From Paracraurococcus sp042666655 (lineage in GTDB: Bacteria; Pseudomonadota; Alphaproteobacteria; Acetobacterales; Acetobacteraceae): a stretch of 64,000 bases of DNA. Below are positions 28,027 through 35,830 of the stretch, in pieces. The notes under the pieces were generated by a model. The model made no database searches, had not been told where the DNA came from, and was given only the letters and a program-made list of their open reading frames with translations. The stretch's first letter is position 1, and each line of letters opens with the position of its first letter. Made by a program: the position numbers and the translations under genes. The stretch spans positions 1-64,000 of the forward strand of contig NZ_JBHTDE010000014.1 in NCBI RefSeq assembly GCF_042666655.1, in the 5' to 3' direction.

Positions 28027-28725
28027 TCACGCCGCGGCCAGCGCCGCCGCCAGGCTCTCGAACAGCGGCAGCCCGTCGGTGCCGTCGATCTCCGGGTCCA
28101 CCTGGTTCTCCGGATGCGGCATCAGGCCGAGCACCCGCAGGTTGGGCGAGAGGATCCCAGCGATGTTCCGGGCGCTGCCGTTGCGATTGGCGGCCGCGGT
28201 CACCTCGCCCGACGGCGTCGCGTAGCGCAGCGCCACCAGCCCCTCGCCCTCCAGGCGATCGAGCGTCGACGCGTCGGCGAAGTAGTTGCCGTCGCCATGC
28301 GCCATGGTCGAGCGGAAGACCTGGCCGCGCCGGAAGCGGTTGGTATAGGGCGTGTCGGCGCGTTCCACCCGCATGTGGCAGTCCATCGACAGGAAGCGCA
28401 GCGTGGCGTTGCGCAGCAGCGCGCCCGGCAGCAGCCCGGCCTCGGCCAGCATCTGGAAGCCGTTGCAGACCCCCAGCACATGCCCGCCCTTCCCGGCGAA
28501 GTCCTGGATGGCCCGCATGATCGGGCTCTGCGCCGCCATGGCGCCGCAGCGGAGGTAGTCGCCGTAGGAGAAGCCGCCCGGCAGCACCACCAGGTCGGTG
28601 CCCGCCGGCAACGCGGTGTCGCGGTGCCAGAGCATCGCCGGCCTGCGGCCGGTCACCCGCTGCAGGGCGAGCGCCATGTCCCGCTCGCGGTTGGTGCCGG
28701 GAAAAAGGACGATTCCTGCGCGCAT
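28027..28725 (-). CDS. purQ: Phosphoribosylformylglycinamidine synthase subunit PurQ
   Basis: A 232-residue class I glutamine amidotransferase that feeds ammonia to PurL. The nucleophile C87 is in HVLGVCNGFQML, and the His-Glu pair is in GLMPHPENQ. LPGGFSYGDYLRCGA is the PurQ signature. ATG 28725 is chosen; a GTG directly before it (28728) is an alternative that adds one residue. A small membrane protein gene ends 7 bp upstream. Confidence 0.96.
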   Translation of the reverse strand: MRAGIVLFPGTNRERDMALALQRVTGRRPAMLWHRDTALPAGTDLVVLPGGFSYGDYLRCGAMAAQSPIMRAIQDFAGKGGHVLGVCNGFQMLAEAGLLPGALLRNATLRFLSMDCHMRVERADTPYTNRFRRGQVFRSTMAHGDGNYFADASTLDRLEGEGLVALRYATPSGEVTAAANRNGSARNIAGILSPNLRVLGLMPHPENQVDPEIDGTDGLPLFESLAAALAAA

Positions 28726-28732
28726 CACACCA

Positions 28733-28966
28733 TCACCCCTGCAATACCCGCAGCCAGTGCAGGCCGCCGAGCACCAGCATCGTCACCAAGGTCGCCAAGG
28801 TCGCCGCCGTCATCCAGCGGTTCAGCTTGTGCTTCTGCTGGTCCAGCCAGCCGGCGCGCCGCTTCGGCACCGCCTTCACCGCCGCCAGCCGGTCCTCCCG
28901 CCAGCGCAGTCCGAAGGCGATCAGCACCGTCAGCACCAGCAGGACGAGGAGGGAGAGCTTGACCAT
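28733..28966 (-). CDS. Small two-helix membrane protein within the purine cluster
   Basis: A 77-residue protein with two hydrophobic segments (LSLLVLLVLTVLIAFGL and ATLATLVTMLVLGGLHWL) separated by a basic linker (KRRAGWLDQQKHKLNRW). It lies between purS (4 bp) and purQ (7 bp), so it must be co-transcribed with them. No recognised family in my reading. A role in purine synthesis is not evident; membrane tethering or transport is a guess. Confidence 0.7.
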   Translation of the reverse strand: MVKLSLLVLLVLTVLIAFGLRWREDRLAAVKAVPKRRAGWLDQQKHKLNRWMTAATLATLVTMLVLGGLHWLRVLQG

Positions 28967-28970
28967 GCGG

Positions 28971-29210
28971 TCAGGCGATCTCGACGCGGAAGCTCTCGAT
29001 CACCGTATTGGCCAGCAGCTTGGCGGCCATCGCCTCGGCCGCCTGCTTGGCCGCGGCGGCGTCGGTTTCGGCGAGCTCCAGCTCGATCACCTTGCCCGCC
29101 CGCACCTCGCCGACGCCCTCGAAGCCGAGCCCGGCCAGCGCATGCCCGATCGCCTTGCCCTGCGGGTCGAGCACGCCCGCCTTCGGCATCACCGTCACCA
29201 GTACCTTCAT
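28971..29210 (-). CDS. purS: Phosphoribosylformylglycinamidine synthase subunit PurS
   Basis: A 79-residue PurS, the structural subunit that bridges PurQ and PurL. MKVLVTVMPKAGVLDPQGKA, GFEGVGEVRAGKVIELEL and the closing LLANTVIESFRVEI are complete family blocks. The start overlaps the stop of the upstream membrane protein gene by 4 bp. Confidence 0.95.
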   Translation of the reverse strand: MKVLVTVMPKAGVLDPQGKAIGHALAGLGFEGVGEVRAGKVIELELAETDAAAAKQAAEAMAAKLLANTVIESFRVEIA

Positions 29211-29392
29211 GTCACGTCACCGCCCAGCAGACGCCGCCCGTAGCGGCCATACAGGTAGCAGCCATAGCTGCCGATCACCGCGAAGATCAGCGGCCAGATC
29301 GTCGCCGGGAAGAGCCCCAGCAGGGACAACAGGGCGTAGAAGCCGATGACGGCACAGAGCACCACCACCGCTTCGAGGAAACGCGCCAGCAT
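29207..29392 (-). CDS. Small membrane protein between purC and purS
   Basis: A 61-residue protein that is mostly hydrophobic (AVVVLCAVIGFYALLSLLGL, WPLIFAVIGSYGCYLYG) and ends in basic residues (GRYGRRLLGG). Two membrane helices are predicted. It starts 9 bp after purC and overlaps purS by 4 bp, a layout that implies coupled translation. No family recognised. Confidence 0.65.
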   Translation of the reverse strand: MLARFLEAVVVLCAVIGFYALLSLLGLFPATIWPLIFAVIGSYGCYLYGRYGRRLLGGDVT

Positions 29393-29401
29393 CGCCGCCC
29401 C

Positions 29402-30166
29402 CTATTGCATCATCTCGGGACCCTTGAGGTCCCGGACCCCGGCTTCCGGCAGGATGCCGAGCCGGCGGGCGACTTCCTGGTAGCCTTCCTCGACCTTGCC
29501 GAGGTCGCGGCGGAAGCGGTCCTTGTCCATCTTCTCGCCGGTCTTGCTGTCCCAGAGCCGGCAATTGTCCGGGCTGACCTCGTCGGCCAGGACGATCCGC
29601 ATCTCCTCGTTCTCATAGAGGCGCCCGAATTCGATCTTGAAATCGACCAGGGAGATGCCGACGCCGAGGAAGAGGCCGGTGAGGAAATCGTTGATCCGCA
29701 GGGTCAGCGCGACGACGTCGTCGAGGTCCTGCGTCGCGGCCCAGCCGAAGGCGGTGATGTGCTCCTCGCACACCATCGGGTTCTTCAGCGCCGCGTTCTT
29801 GTAGTAGTACTCGATGATCGAGCGCGGCAGCCTGGTGCCCTCGGCGATGCCGAGCCGGGTCGAGAGGCTGCCGGCGGCGACGTTGCGCACCACGACCTCG
29901 AGCGGGATGATCTCCACCTCGCGGATCAGCTGTTCCCGCATGTTCAGCCGGCGGATGAAGTGGGTCGGCACGCCGATATCCATCAGCCGCATCATCAGGT
30001 ACTCGCTGATGCGGTTGTTGAGCACGCCCTTGCCGGTGATGGTGCCCTTCTTCTCGGAATTGAACGCCGTGGCGTCGTCCTTGAAGTACTGCACCAGGGT
30101 GCCCGGCTCCGGCCCCTCGAACAGGATCTTGGCCTTGCCCTCGTAGAGCTGCCGGCGTCGCGCCAT
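29402..30166 (-). CDS. purC: Phosphoribosylaminoimidazole-succinocarboxamide synthase
   Basis: A 254-residue SAICAR synthetase, which joins aspartate to CAIR in purine synthesis. MARRRQLYEGKAKILFEG, DDATAFNSEKKGTITGKG, PLEVVVRNVAAGS, DFKIEFGR and VLADEVSPDNCRLWD are the conserved blocks. ATG 30166 is the first gene of the minus-strand pur unit. An inverted repeat containing TATAG lies about 80-100 bp upstream and may be its promoter or operator. Confidence 0.96.
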   Translation of the reverse strand: MARRRQLYEGKAKILFEGPEPGTLVQYFKDDATAFNSEKKGTITGKGVLNNRISEYLMMRLMDIGVPTHFIRRLNMREQLIREVEIIPLEVVVRNVAAGSLSTRLGIAEGTRLPRSIIEYYYKNAALKNPMVCEEHITAFGWAATQDLDDVVALTLRINDFLTGLFLGVGISLVDFKIEFGRLYENEEMRIVLADEVSPDNCRLWDSKTGEKMDKDRFRRDLGKVEEGYQEVARRLGILPEAGVRDLKGPEMMQ

Positions 30167-30242
30167 GGTCTGATCGGTCCTTCCTGCTGCCGCGCGGCTC
30201 GGGCCCGGCGCCTGGCGCCCCGGCGGGCCGGGCGCGCCGGCA

Positions 30243-30266
30243 GCGTCCCTATAGCAAGCGGGACGC
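30243..30266. promoter_or_regulatory. Inverted repeat upstream of purC
   Basis: GCGTCCC at 30243-30249 and GGGACGC at 30260-30266 form a perfect 7-bp dyad around TATAGCAAGC. Seen from purC, CTATAG inside the dyad resembles a -10 box, so this could be an operator overlapping the purC promoter. It also lies 32 bp after the stop of the upstream gene on the same strand, where a terminator might sit; it has no T run. Confidence 0.35.
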
Positions 30267-30297
30267 CCTACCGCCACGGGTGGGGGAGCGCGCCGCC

Positions 30298-30864
30298 TTA
30301 TCGCGCCAGGGCGCCCGGCAGCAGGCTGGCGATCAGCCCGGTCGCCGTGGCGTAAAGCACTAGGTCGGGCCCTGCCGCCGCATAGCGGTAGCCGGGAAAA
30401 TAGGGCAGCAGCACCGCCAGCCCGGGCGGCAGCGGCTGGTGTGGCACGCCGGGCGGCAGCGGCCTGCCCACCGCCAGCGTCAGCGCGGCGCCGGGCGGGC
30501 GCCAGTCCGGATTGGCCGCCAACCAGGTGCGGACCAGGTCCCGGTCCAGCGGACGCAAGGCAGGGCTGTCGTCGCCGGCCCGGATGGCTGGGCGCCGGGG
30601 CTGCGGCCCGGCCTCCGCGCTGCCTTCCGTCGTGCCGGCCGGGGCCGGCCTGGCCCGTGTGGAGGCCGGGCGGGCCGGCTTGGGCCCAGGCTTCGCCGGC
30701 ATGGCGCGAGGCTTCGGGCCCGGCGGTTTGCCGGGCGTCCGACCGGGCGCCGTCTTGGCGGGCAGCTTCGGCTGGGTTGGCGGCTCGGGGGGCGGTGCAG
30801 CCGATGCCGTTCCCGGCACCAGCAGTCCCGCCAGGACCAGCAGGGCCTGCCGTCGCGTGCTCAT
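30298..30864 (-). CDS. Exported Pro/Ala-rich protein with RcnB-like C-terminus
   Basis: A 188-residue protein. RRQALLVLAGLLVPGTASAA is a signal peptide, followed by a 70-residue Pro/Lys/Arg-rich linker (KLPAKTAPGRTPGKPPGPKP) and a folded C-terminal part. That part, LPPGLAVLLPYFPGYRYA ending in LVLYATATGLIASLL, resembles the RcnB/DUF1236 pattern of small periplasmic proteins in which a Tyr-rich strand precedes a short helix. Its start overlaps the stop of the NRDE-family gene by 4 bp. Function unknown. Confidence 0.65.
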   Translation of the reverse strand: MSTRRQALLVLAGLLVPGTASAAPPPEPPTQPKLPAKTAPGRTPGKPPGPKPRAMPAKPGPKPARPASTRARPAPAGTTEGSAEAGPQPRRPAIRAGDDSPALRPLDRDLVRTWLAANPDWRPPGAALTLAVGRPLPPGVPHQPLPPGLAVLLPYFPGYRYAAAGPDLVLYATATGLIASLLPGALAR

Positions 30865-31607
30865 GCCGGCGATGCTCCGGTCCCGACCGGGCGGAATTCC
30901 GCCGCGCCGGCCGCACCCGCGGCGAAGCGCCAGCCCAGGGCGCCGTCGGCGGCGATCGCCAGCAGGCTTGCGCAGACCGTGCCGAACCCATCGGTCGGCG
31001 GCACCCGCAAGGCGTCGGCGCGGCTTTCGGCGATGCTGTCGTCGGCCAGCAGTGCCTCCCAGCTGCGCCAGTCCGCGGTGCCGGGGTCCGGCACCGGCGC
31101 GGCGCGGAAGCGCGGCAAGTGCCGGGCGGTGCGGGGGCTGGCGAGGTCGTTCGGGTCATGCGCGGTGATCATCGACAGGCCGGGCGGCAGCGGCAGCACC
31201 TGCGGCCGGCCATGGCCCTCGGCGCGCAGGAAGATCCCGCCATGACGGTCGGCGACGGCCATGTTGAAGGATCGCCATTCAACCGCGGGCAAGGCGGCGA
31301 TGGCCGCAGCGGCGGCGGCGGCGGTGGTTTCGCGCAGCGCCAGCAGAGGGAGCTCGCCGCGGCTCCGCTTGCCCGGCGCCGGGCCGAGGCTGCCCGGCCG
31401 GTTCAGCACCGCGGCCACGACGCCGGCCCGGTTGACCGCCATCCAGGTGCCGCCGCTGAGCCGGTCGCGCCCGCCGGTGACCTCGGGGAAGTCCGGCCAC
31501 CAGCGGCCAGGCGGGTCCCAGGTGCGGTCGAGCATCTCGTCGCGGTTGGCGGCGACCAGGACCGGCCAGGCATGGCCCGGCCGGTGCAGCAGGATAACGG
31601 TGCACAT
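30861..31607 (-). CDS. NRDE family protein (TANGO2-like)
   Basis: A 248-residue protein of the NRDE/TANGO2 family. The N-terminal MCTVILLHR places Cys2 where N-terminal nucleophile hydrolases have it. AANRDEMLDR carries the naming motif, and GGRDRLSGGTWMAVN and LALRETTA follow. The eukaryotic homologue is linked to Golgi organisation and haem handling, but the bacterial role is not established. Coupled to the exported protein gene downstream. Confidence 0.88.
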   Translation of the reverse strand: MCTVILLHRPGHAWPVLVAANRDEMLDRTWDPPGRWWPDFPEVTGGRDRLSGGTWMAVNRAGVVAAVLNRPGSLGPAPGKRSRGELPLLALRETTAAAAAAAIAALPAVEWRSFNMAVADRHGGIFLRAEGHGRPQVLPLPPGLSMITAHDPNDLASPRTARHLPRFRAAPVPDPGTADWRSWEALLADDSIAESRADALRVPPTDGFGTVCASLLAIAADGALGWRFAAGAAGAAEFRPVGTGASPA

Positions 31608-31641
31608 CAGCAGGGGGCCTCAGCGGGGGCCCCGGCCGCGG

Positions 31642-31932
31642 TCAGCGGTAATAGTAGGGAGGCGGCGGCGGCGCGTAGTAGCGCGGCGGTGGCGGCGGGA
31701 AATAACCTGGCGGCCGGCCGTAATGGCCCGGGGGCGGGCCGTAATAGGCGGGCGGCGGCGGCCGGTAGTACACCGGCGGCGGGGGCGGCGGCCGCCAGTA
31801 GCGTGGCGGCGGCGGGCGGTAGAAACCCGGCCCCGGCCCGTACCAATGGCCATGCGCCTCGGCCGGCATGGCCCAGGCCAGGGCGCCGAGCCCGGCCGCG
31901 GCGGCGAGGAACAGCATCTTCAGGCGGCGCAT
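31642..31932 (-). CDS. Small exported Pro/Tyr-rich protein
   Basis: A 96-residue protein. MRRLKMLFLAAAAGLGALAW and AEA form a signal peptide; the rest is almost wholly proline, tyrosine, arginine and glycine in short units such as YYRPPPPAYYGPPPGHYGRP. Strong ribosome site AAGGAGG 9 bases before ATG 31932, which decides the start against 31974. Similar low-complexity secreted proteins are common in Acetobacteraceae and Rhizobiales; function is not known. Confidence 0.75.
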   Translation of the reverse strand: MRRLKMLFLAAAAGLGALAWAMPAEAHGHWYGPGPGFYRPPPPRYWRPPPPPPVYYRPPPPAYYGPPPGHYGRPPGYFPPPPPRYYAPPPPPYYYR

Positions 31933-32019
31933 CGCACCAGACCTCCTTGTCGATGCCCGATATAGGCATGGCATGGGGCGGAAACGCGGCGGCGGGACGG
32001 CCCGCCCTGGGCAGCCGCA

Positions 32020-33357
32020 TCACGCCGCTGCGAAGACCCGGGCGAAGATCGTGTCGACATGGCGGAAGTCGCGCTGCGGGTCCATCGCCTTGGCCAGCGC
32101 CGCGGCGTCGAGCACCCCCGCCACCTCCGGGTTGGCCAGCAGGTTCTCCGCGAAGCTGCGGGCATCGTCCTTGCCCAGCTTCGTCCAGGTCGCCATCGCC
32201 GCCTGCTGCACCGCCGCATAACTCGCCTCGCGGCTCAGCCCGGCCTGGGTCAGCGCCAGCAGCACCTTCTGGCTGTGCACCACGCCGCCGAGGCTCTCCA
32301 GGTTCTCGGCCATGCGCTCGGGGTAGACGGTCAGCTTCTCCATCATCCCGGTCAGGCGCGACAGCGCGAAGTCGAGCCCGATGCAGGCATCCGGGGCGAT
32401 CACCCGCTCGACGCTGGAATGGCTGATGTCGCGCTCGTGCCAGAGGGTGACGTTCTCCAGCGCCGGGACGACATGGCTGCGCACCAGCCGGGCCAGGCCG
32501 GTCAGGTTCTCCGACAGCACCGGGTTGCGCTTGTGCGGCATGGCCGAGGAGCCCTTCTGGCCGGCGTGGAAATACTCCTCAGCCTCGCGCACCTCGGACC
32601 GCTGCAGGTGCCGCACCTCGGTCGCCAGCCGCTCGATCCCGGCGGCGACCACCGCGAGTGCCGCGAAGAAGGCGGCATGGCGGTCGCGCGGAATGACCTG
32701 GGTGGAGACCGGCTCGACCGCGAGCCCGAGCCTGGCCGCGACGAATTCCTCCACCCGCGGGTCGACGCTCGCGAAGGTGCCGACCGGGCCGCTGAGGGCG
32801 CAGGTGGCGATCTCGGCCCGGGCAGCGACCAGGCGGGCGCGGTTGCGGGCGAATTCGGCGTAGTGGCCGGCCAGCTTCAGGCCGAAGGTGGTCGGCTCGG
32901 CATGGATGCCGTGGCTGCGGCCGATGGTGGGCGTGTACTTGTGTTCCTCGGCGCGGCCCTTCAGGGCGGCCAGCAGCGCATCGACATCGGCGATCAGCAG
33001 GTCGGCGGCGCGGGTCAGCTGCACCGCGAAGCTGGTATCGAGCACGTCGGAACTGGTCAGCCCCTGGTGCATGAAGCGGGCCTCGGGGCCGATGCCTTCC
33101 TGCATCCAGGTCAGGAAGGCGATGACGTCGTGCCGGGTGACCCGCTCGATCGCGTCGATCGCCTCGACCTCGGCGGCGCCGATGGAGGCCGCGCGCGGGG
33201 TGCCCTTCTCCCGGATCACCCTGGCTGCCTCGGCCGGGATGGCGCCGGATTCGGCCATTGCCTCGGCGGCCAGGGCCTCGATCTCGAACCAGATCCGGAA
33301 GCGTTCCTCGGGGGACCAGATCGCGGCCATCTGCGGGCGGGTGTAGCGGGGGACCAT
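32020..33357 (-). CDS. purB: Adenylosuccinate lyase
   Basis: A 445-residue fumarase/aspartase-superfamily enzyme acting twice in purine synthesis (SAICAR to AICAR, adenylosuccinate to AMP). MVPRYTRPQMAAIWSPEERF is the usual PurB N-terminus, which decides ATG 33357 over 33384. MHQGLTSSDVLDT, TIGRSHGIHAEPTTFG and the signature GSSAMPHKRNPV are complete. GAGG lies 5 bases upstream of the start. Separate from the main pur cluster by two small secreted-protein genes and an NRDE gene, but on the same strand. Confidence 0.96.
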   Translation of the reverse strand: MVPRYTRPQMAAIWSPEERFRIWFEIEALAAEAMAESGAIPAEAARVIREKGTPRAASIGAAEVEAIDAIERVTRHDVIAFLTWMQEGIGPEARFMHQGLTSSDVLDTSFAVQLTRAADLLIADVDALLAALKGRAEEHKYTPTIGRSHGIHAEPTTFGLKLAGHYAEFARNRARLVAARAEIATCALSGPVGTFASVDPRVEEFVAARLGLAVEPVSTQVIPRDRHAAFFAALAVVAAGIERLATEVRHLQRSEVREAEEYFHAGQKGSSAMPHKRNPVLSENLTGLARLVRSHVVPALENVTLWHERDISHSSVERVIAPDACIGLDFALSRLTGMMEKLTVYPERMAENLESLGGVVHSQKVLLALTQAGLSREASYAAVQQAAMATWTKLGKDDARSFAENLLANPEVAGVLDAAALAKAMDPQRDFRHVDTIFARVFAAA

Positions 33358-33492
33358 CCGGGCCTCGGGCGTTCGGGCGGCCACGCTGCGGCGCGCGGCG
33401 GCGATGTGTCGGGCAGCCGCGCGGTTTGAACCACCGGCCCGATCCTTGGCAAGAGGCGCCGGCGAGGGCAGGGCGGACTCCGGCTGCGGGGT

Positions 33493-33507
33493 TGCAAATA
33501 GATTGCC
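33493..33507. promoter_or_regulatory. Candidate Fur/Mur-type operator upstream of the TerC genes
   Basis: TGCAAATAGATTGCC is a near-perfect dyad (TGCAA, N5, TTGCC) resembling the TGCAA-N5-TTGCA core of manganese- or iron-responsive Mur/Fur boxes in Alphaproteobacteria. It is in a short AT-rich island (33490-33520, with TATTAT nearby) in very GC-rich DNA, about 65 bp before the first TerC gene. TerC proteins export manganese in other bacteria, which makes metal control sensible. I see no yybP-ykoY riboswitch core. Confidence 0.35.
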
Positions 33508-33568
33508 TATTATTTATGTGCGGGGCATCATCCAACCCCGGTTAGCCGGTGCAGGAATTCCACCCGAT

Positions 33569-34390
33569 ATGCCCGACTGGCTCTTGCCGCTCACCCAGGT
33601 TCTGTTCATCGACCTCGTCCTTGCCGGCGACAACGCCATCGTGGTCGGCATGGCTGCGGCTGGCCTGCCGGCCGACCAGCGCCGCAAGGCGATCTTCTGG
33701 GGCATCATCGCCGCCACCATCATGCGCATCGGCTTCGCCGCGGTGACCGCCCAATTGCTGGCGATCGTAGGCATCACCCTGGCCGGCGGCGTGCTGCTGC
33801 TGTGGGTCTGCTGGAAGATGTACCGGGAACTGCGCGACGGTGGCCATGGCAACGAATCGGAGGCTGAACTTGCCGCCGCCCAGGCCACGGCGCCGCGCAA
33901 GACCCTGCCGCAGGCCATCACCCAGATCCTGGTGGCCGACATCTCGATGAGCCTGGATAACGTCCTGGCCGTCGCCGGCGCGGCCAAGGACCATACCTGG
34001 GTGCTGGTGGCGGGGCTGGCGATCTCCGTGGTGCTGATGGGCGTGGCGGCGACGCTGATCGCCAACCTGCTCAACAAGCATCGCTGGATCGCCTGGGTCG
34101 GCCTGCTGGTCATTCTCTATGTCGCCGCCGACATGGTCTGGCAGGGGACACACCAGGTCGCCGACAAGGTGCCGGGCGCCTATGCCTACCTGATGCTGCC
34201 GCTGGGCTACCTGGCGCTGCCGCAGGTGTTCCCGGCCTGGATCTGGGCCGCGGCGACGCTCGGCCAGGTGGTGGTGATCGCGGCGTTGGCGGCGTTGACC
34301 GTCGGTGCTGTCCGCCGCCTTAGCGGCACCGAAACCCACGCCCCGCCGCAGCAGCAGGAGGTGGAGCCCCGGCTGAAGCCCGCCGAGTAG
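33569..34390 (+). CDS. TerC family integral membrane protein (metal exporter type)
   Basis: A 273-residue polytopic protein of the TerC/Alx/YjbE group, seven or so helices. The two acidic metal-site motifs are present: DLVLAGDNAIVVGMAAAGLP in the first half and ADISMSLDNVLAVAGAA in the second. Homologues export Mn(II) or are tied to tellurium resistance; manganese export is the best guess. CAGGAA lies upstream of ATG 33569. A shorter paralogue follows after 138 bp, so the pair is a duplication. Confidence 0.88.
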   Translation: MPDWLLPLTQVLFIDLVLAGDNAIVVGMAAAGLPADQRRKAIFWGIIAATIMRIGFAAVTAQLLAIVGITLAGGVLLLWVCWKMYRELRDGGHGNESEAELAAAQATAPRKTLPQAITQILVADISMSLDNVLAVAGAAKDHTWVLVAGLAISVVLMGVAATLIANLLNKHRWIAWVGLLVILYVAADMVWQGTHQVADKVPGAYAYLMLPLGYLALPQVFPAWIWAAATLGQVVVIAALAALTVGAVRRLSGTETHAPPQQQEVEPRLKPAE

Positions 34391-34528
34391 CCTTCCCAAG
34401 CGCACCGGGCGACGACACGCAGGGTGGGTGCCCGGCGGCTTCACAGGCCGCCGCGCCTCCCTTAGCTTGCCGGCCGCCGGGATTCCGGCCATTTCGCGCA
34501 ACTTTCTTCCGGCCGGAGACGCTACCGT

Positions 34529-35221
34529 ATGGACATGACCTCGATGTTGGCCGAGTGGGATTGGCTCACGCTGACCCAGATCCTCGGCGTGAACATCATT
34601 CTCTCCGGCGACAATGCGGTGCTCATCGCCCTCGCCGCCGCCGGCCTGCCGGCCAACCAGCGGCCGAAGGCGATCATGTTCGGCATGGTGCTGGCCGTGG
34701 TCCTGCGCATCGTGCTCAGCATCGCCGCGGTGCAGTTGCTGGCGATCCCTGGCCTCATGCTGGTCGGCGGCCTGTTGCTGCTTTGGATCGGTTACGGCTT
34801 CTTCAAGGAACTGCGGGCCGAGGACAAGGAGGACGAGTCGGGAGACCACAGCCACCATGAGGTCAAGACGATGGCGACGGCGCTGCGCCAGATCGTCATC
34901 GCCGATGTCTCGATGAGCCTCGACAACGTCCTGGCGGTAGCCGGCGCGGCGGCTGGCAACATGCCGATGCTGATCGTCGGCCTGATCATCTCGATCCTGC
35001 TGATGGGCGTGGCCGCGACGCTGATCTCCAAGCTGCTTGAGCGCTACCGCTGGATCGCCTATATCGGCGTCGCGCTGATCATCTATATCGGCCTGAAGAT
35101 GGTCTGGGAGGACGGGCATCACCTGATGCAGCGTTTCGGCGGCGAGCACGCCGCGCTGCAGCAGCGCCCGGCCCTCGTAGCGGCTGTGCCGGCCACCGCC
35201 CTGGTGGGCCTGCCGGGCTGA
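34529..35221 (+). CDS. TerC family integral membrane protein, second copy
   Basis: A 230-residue relative of the preceding protein. It keeps both acidic motifs (NIILSGDNAVLIALAAAGLP and ADVSMSLDNVLAVAGAAAG) and has a His-rich loop (GDHSHHEVKT) that could bind metal. The C-terminal extension of the first copy is missing. ATG 34529 follows GGAGACG. The TGA overlaps the ATG of the following lipoprotein gene (TGATG), so the two are coupled. Confidence 0.88.
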   Translation: MDMTSMLAEWDWLTLTQILGVNIILSGDNAVLIALAAAGLPANQRPKAIMFGMVLAVVLRIVLSIAAVQLLAIPGLMLVGGLLLLWIGYGFFKELRAEDKEDESGDHSHHEVKTMATALRQIVIADVSMSLDNVLAVAGAAAGNMPMLIVGLIISILLMGVAATLISKLLERYRWIAYIGVALIIYIGLKMVWEDGHHLMQRFGGEHAALQQRPALVAAVPATALVGLPG

Positions 35222-35796
35222 TGCGGCGCGGGGTGCTGCGCGCCGCCAGCCTTGCCGGCGCGCTCGCCCTGGCCGCCTGCGCGGCGCCCGAGACGGCGGC
35301 GACGGCGCCGGTCACTCCGGCCGACCTCGCGGCGCGGCTGCCCGCGAGCGCCGCCGGTTTCCAGCGCGGTGCGACCTTGCCGCTGCCACAGCGGGAACAA
35401 GGGCGGGAGGTCGCCTATGCCACCCGCGGCCGCGTCGCCGCGGGAGCCATCCTCGAGCTCTACCGCCTGGCCGAAGGACCGGTGCCGCCGGGCGCCGCAT
35501 CGCCGGCCGCCGCCATGGCGCTGGCCGGCCTGCTTGATGAGGCGCTGCGCGCCCCAGGCCACCGCCAGCAGCGGGAAGTCGCCCGGCTGACATTGCCGCT
35601 GGCAACCGAGCCGCGCCTGGCCTGCGCCGAAACCAGCGGGCTGTATGGCCGGGAAAGGGTAGAGGGTCTGCTCTGCGCCGGCGGTGTCGGCGGCGGGCTG
35701 CTGCGGCTGCGGGTGACCATGCCGCAGCGCGAGCCGGCCCCGGCCGATCCGCGCGCCTTCGCCACGGCGATCCTGGCAGCCTTGCAGGCACCGTGA
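35221..35796 (+). CDS. Probable lipoprotein, unknown family
   Basis: A 191-residue protein. RRGVLRAASLAGALALAACA has a lipobox (LAAC), so it should be lipid-anchored at about C20. The mature part is Ala-rich and has two further cysteines (ACAETSG and LLCAGG) that may pair. No family recognised. It overlaps the second TerC gene stop by one base, which implies co-translation and perhaps a shared envelope role. Confidence 0.75.
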   Translation: MRRGVLRAASLAGALALAACAAPETAATAPVTPADLAARLPASAAGFQRGATLPLPQREQGREVAYATRGRVAAGAILELYRLAEGPVPPGAASPAAAMALAGLLDEALRAPGHRQQREVARLTLPLATEPRLACAETSGLYGRERVEGLLCAGGVGGGLLRLRVTMPQREPAPADPRAFATAILAALQAP

Positions 35797-35830
35797 CATC
35801 AGCGCTGTGGCGCCCTACCTGCGGTGCGGC

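Noticed and set aside
33385..33568. A manganese (yybP-ykoY) riboswitch before the TerC genes
   Set aside because: TerC genes often have one, but the conserved core sequences are not present here; a protein operator is more likely.
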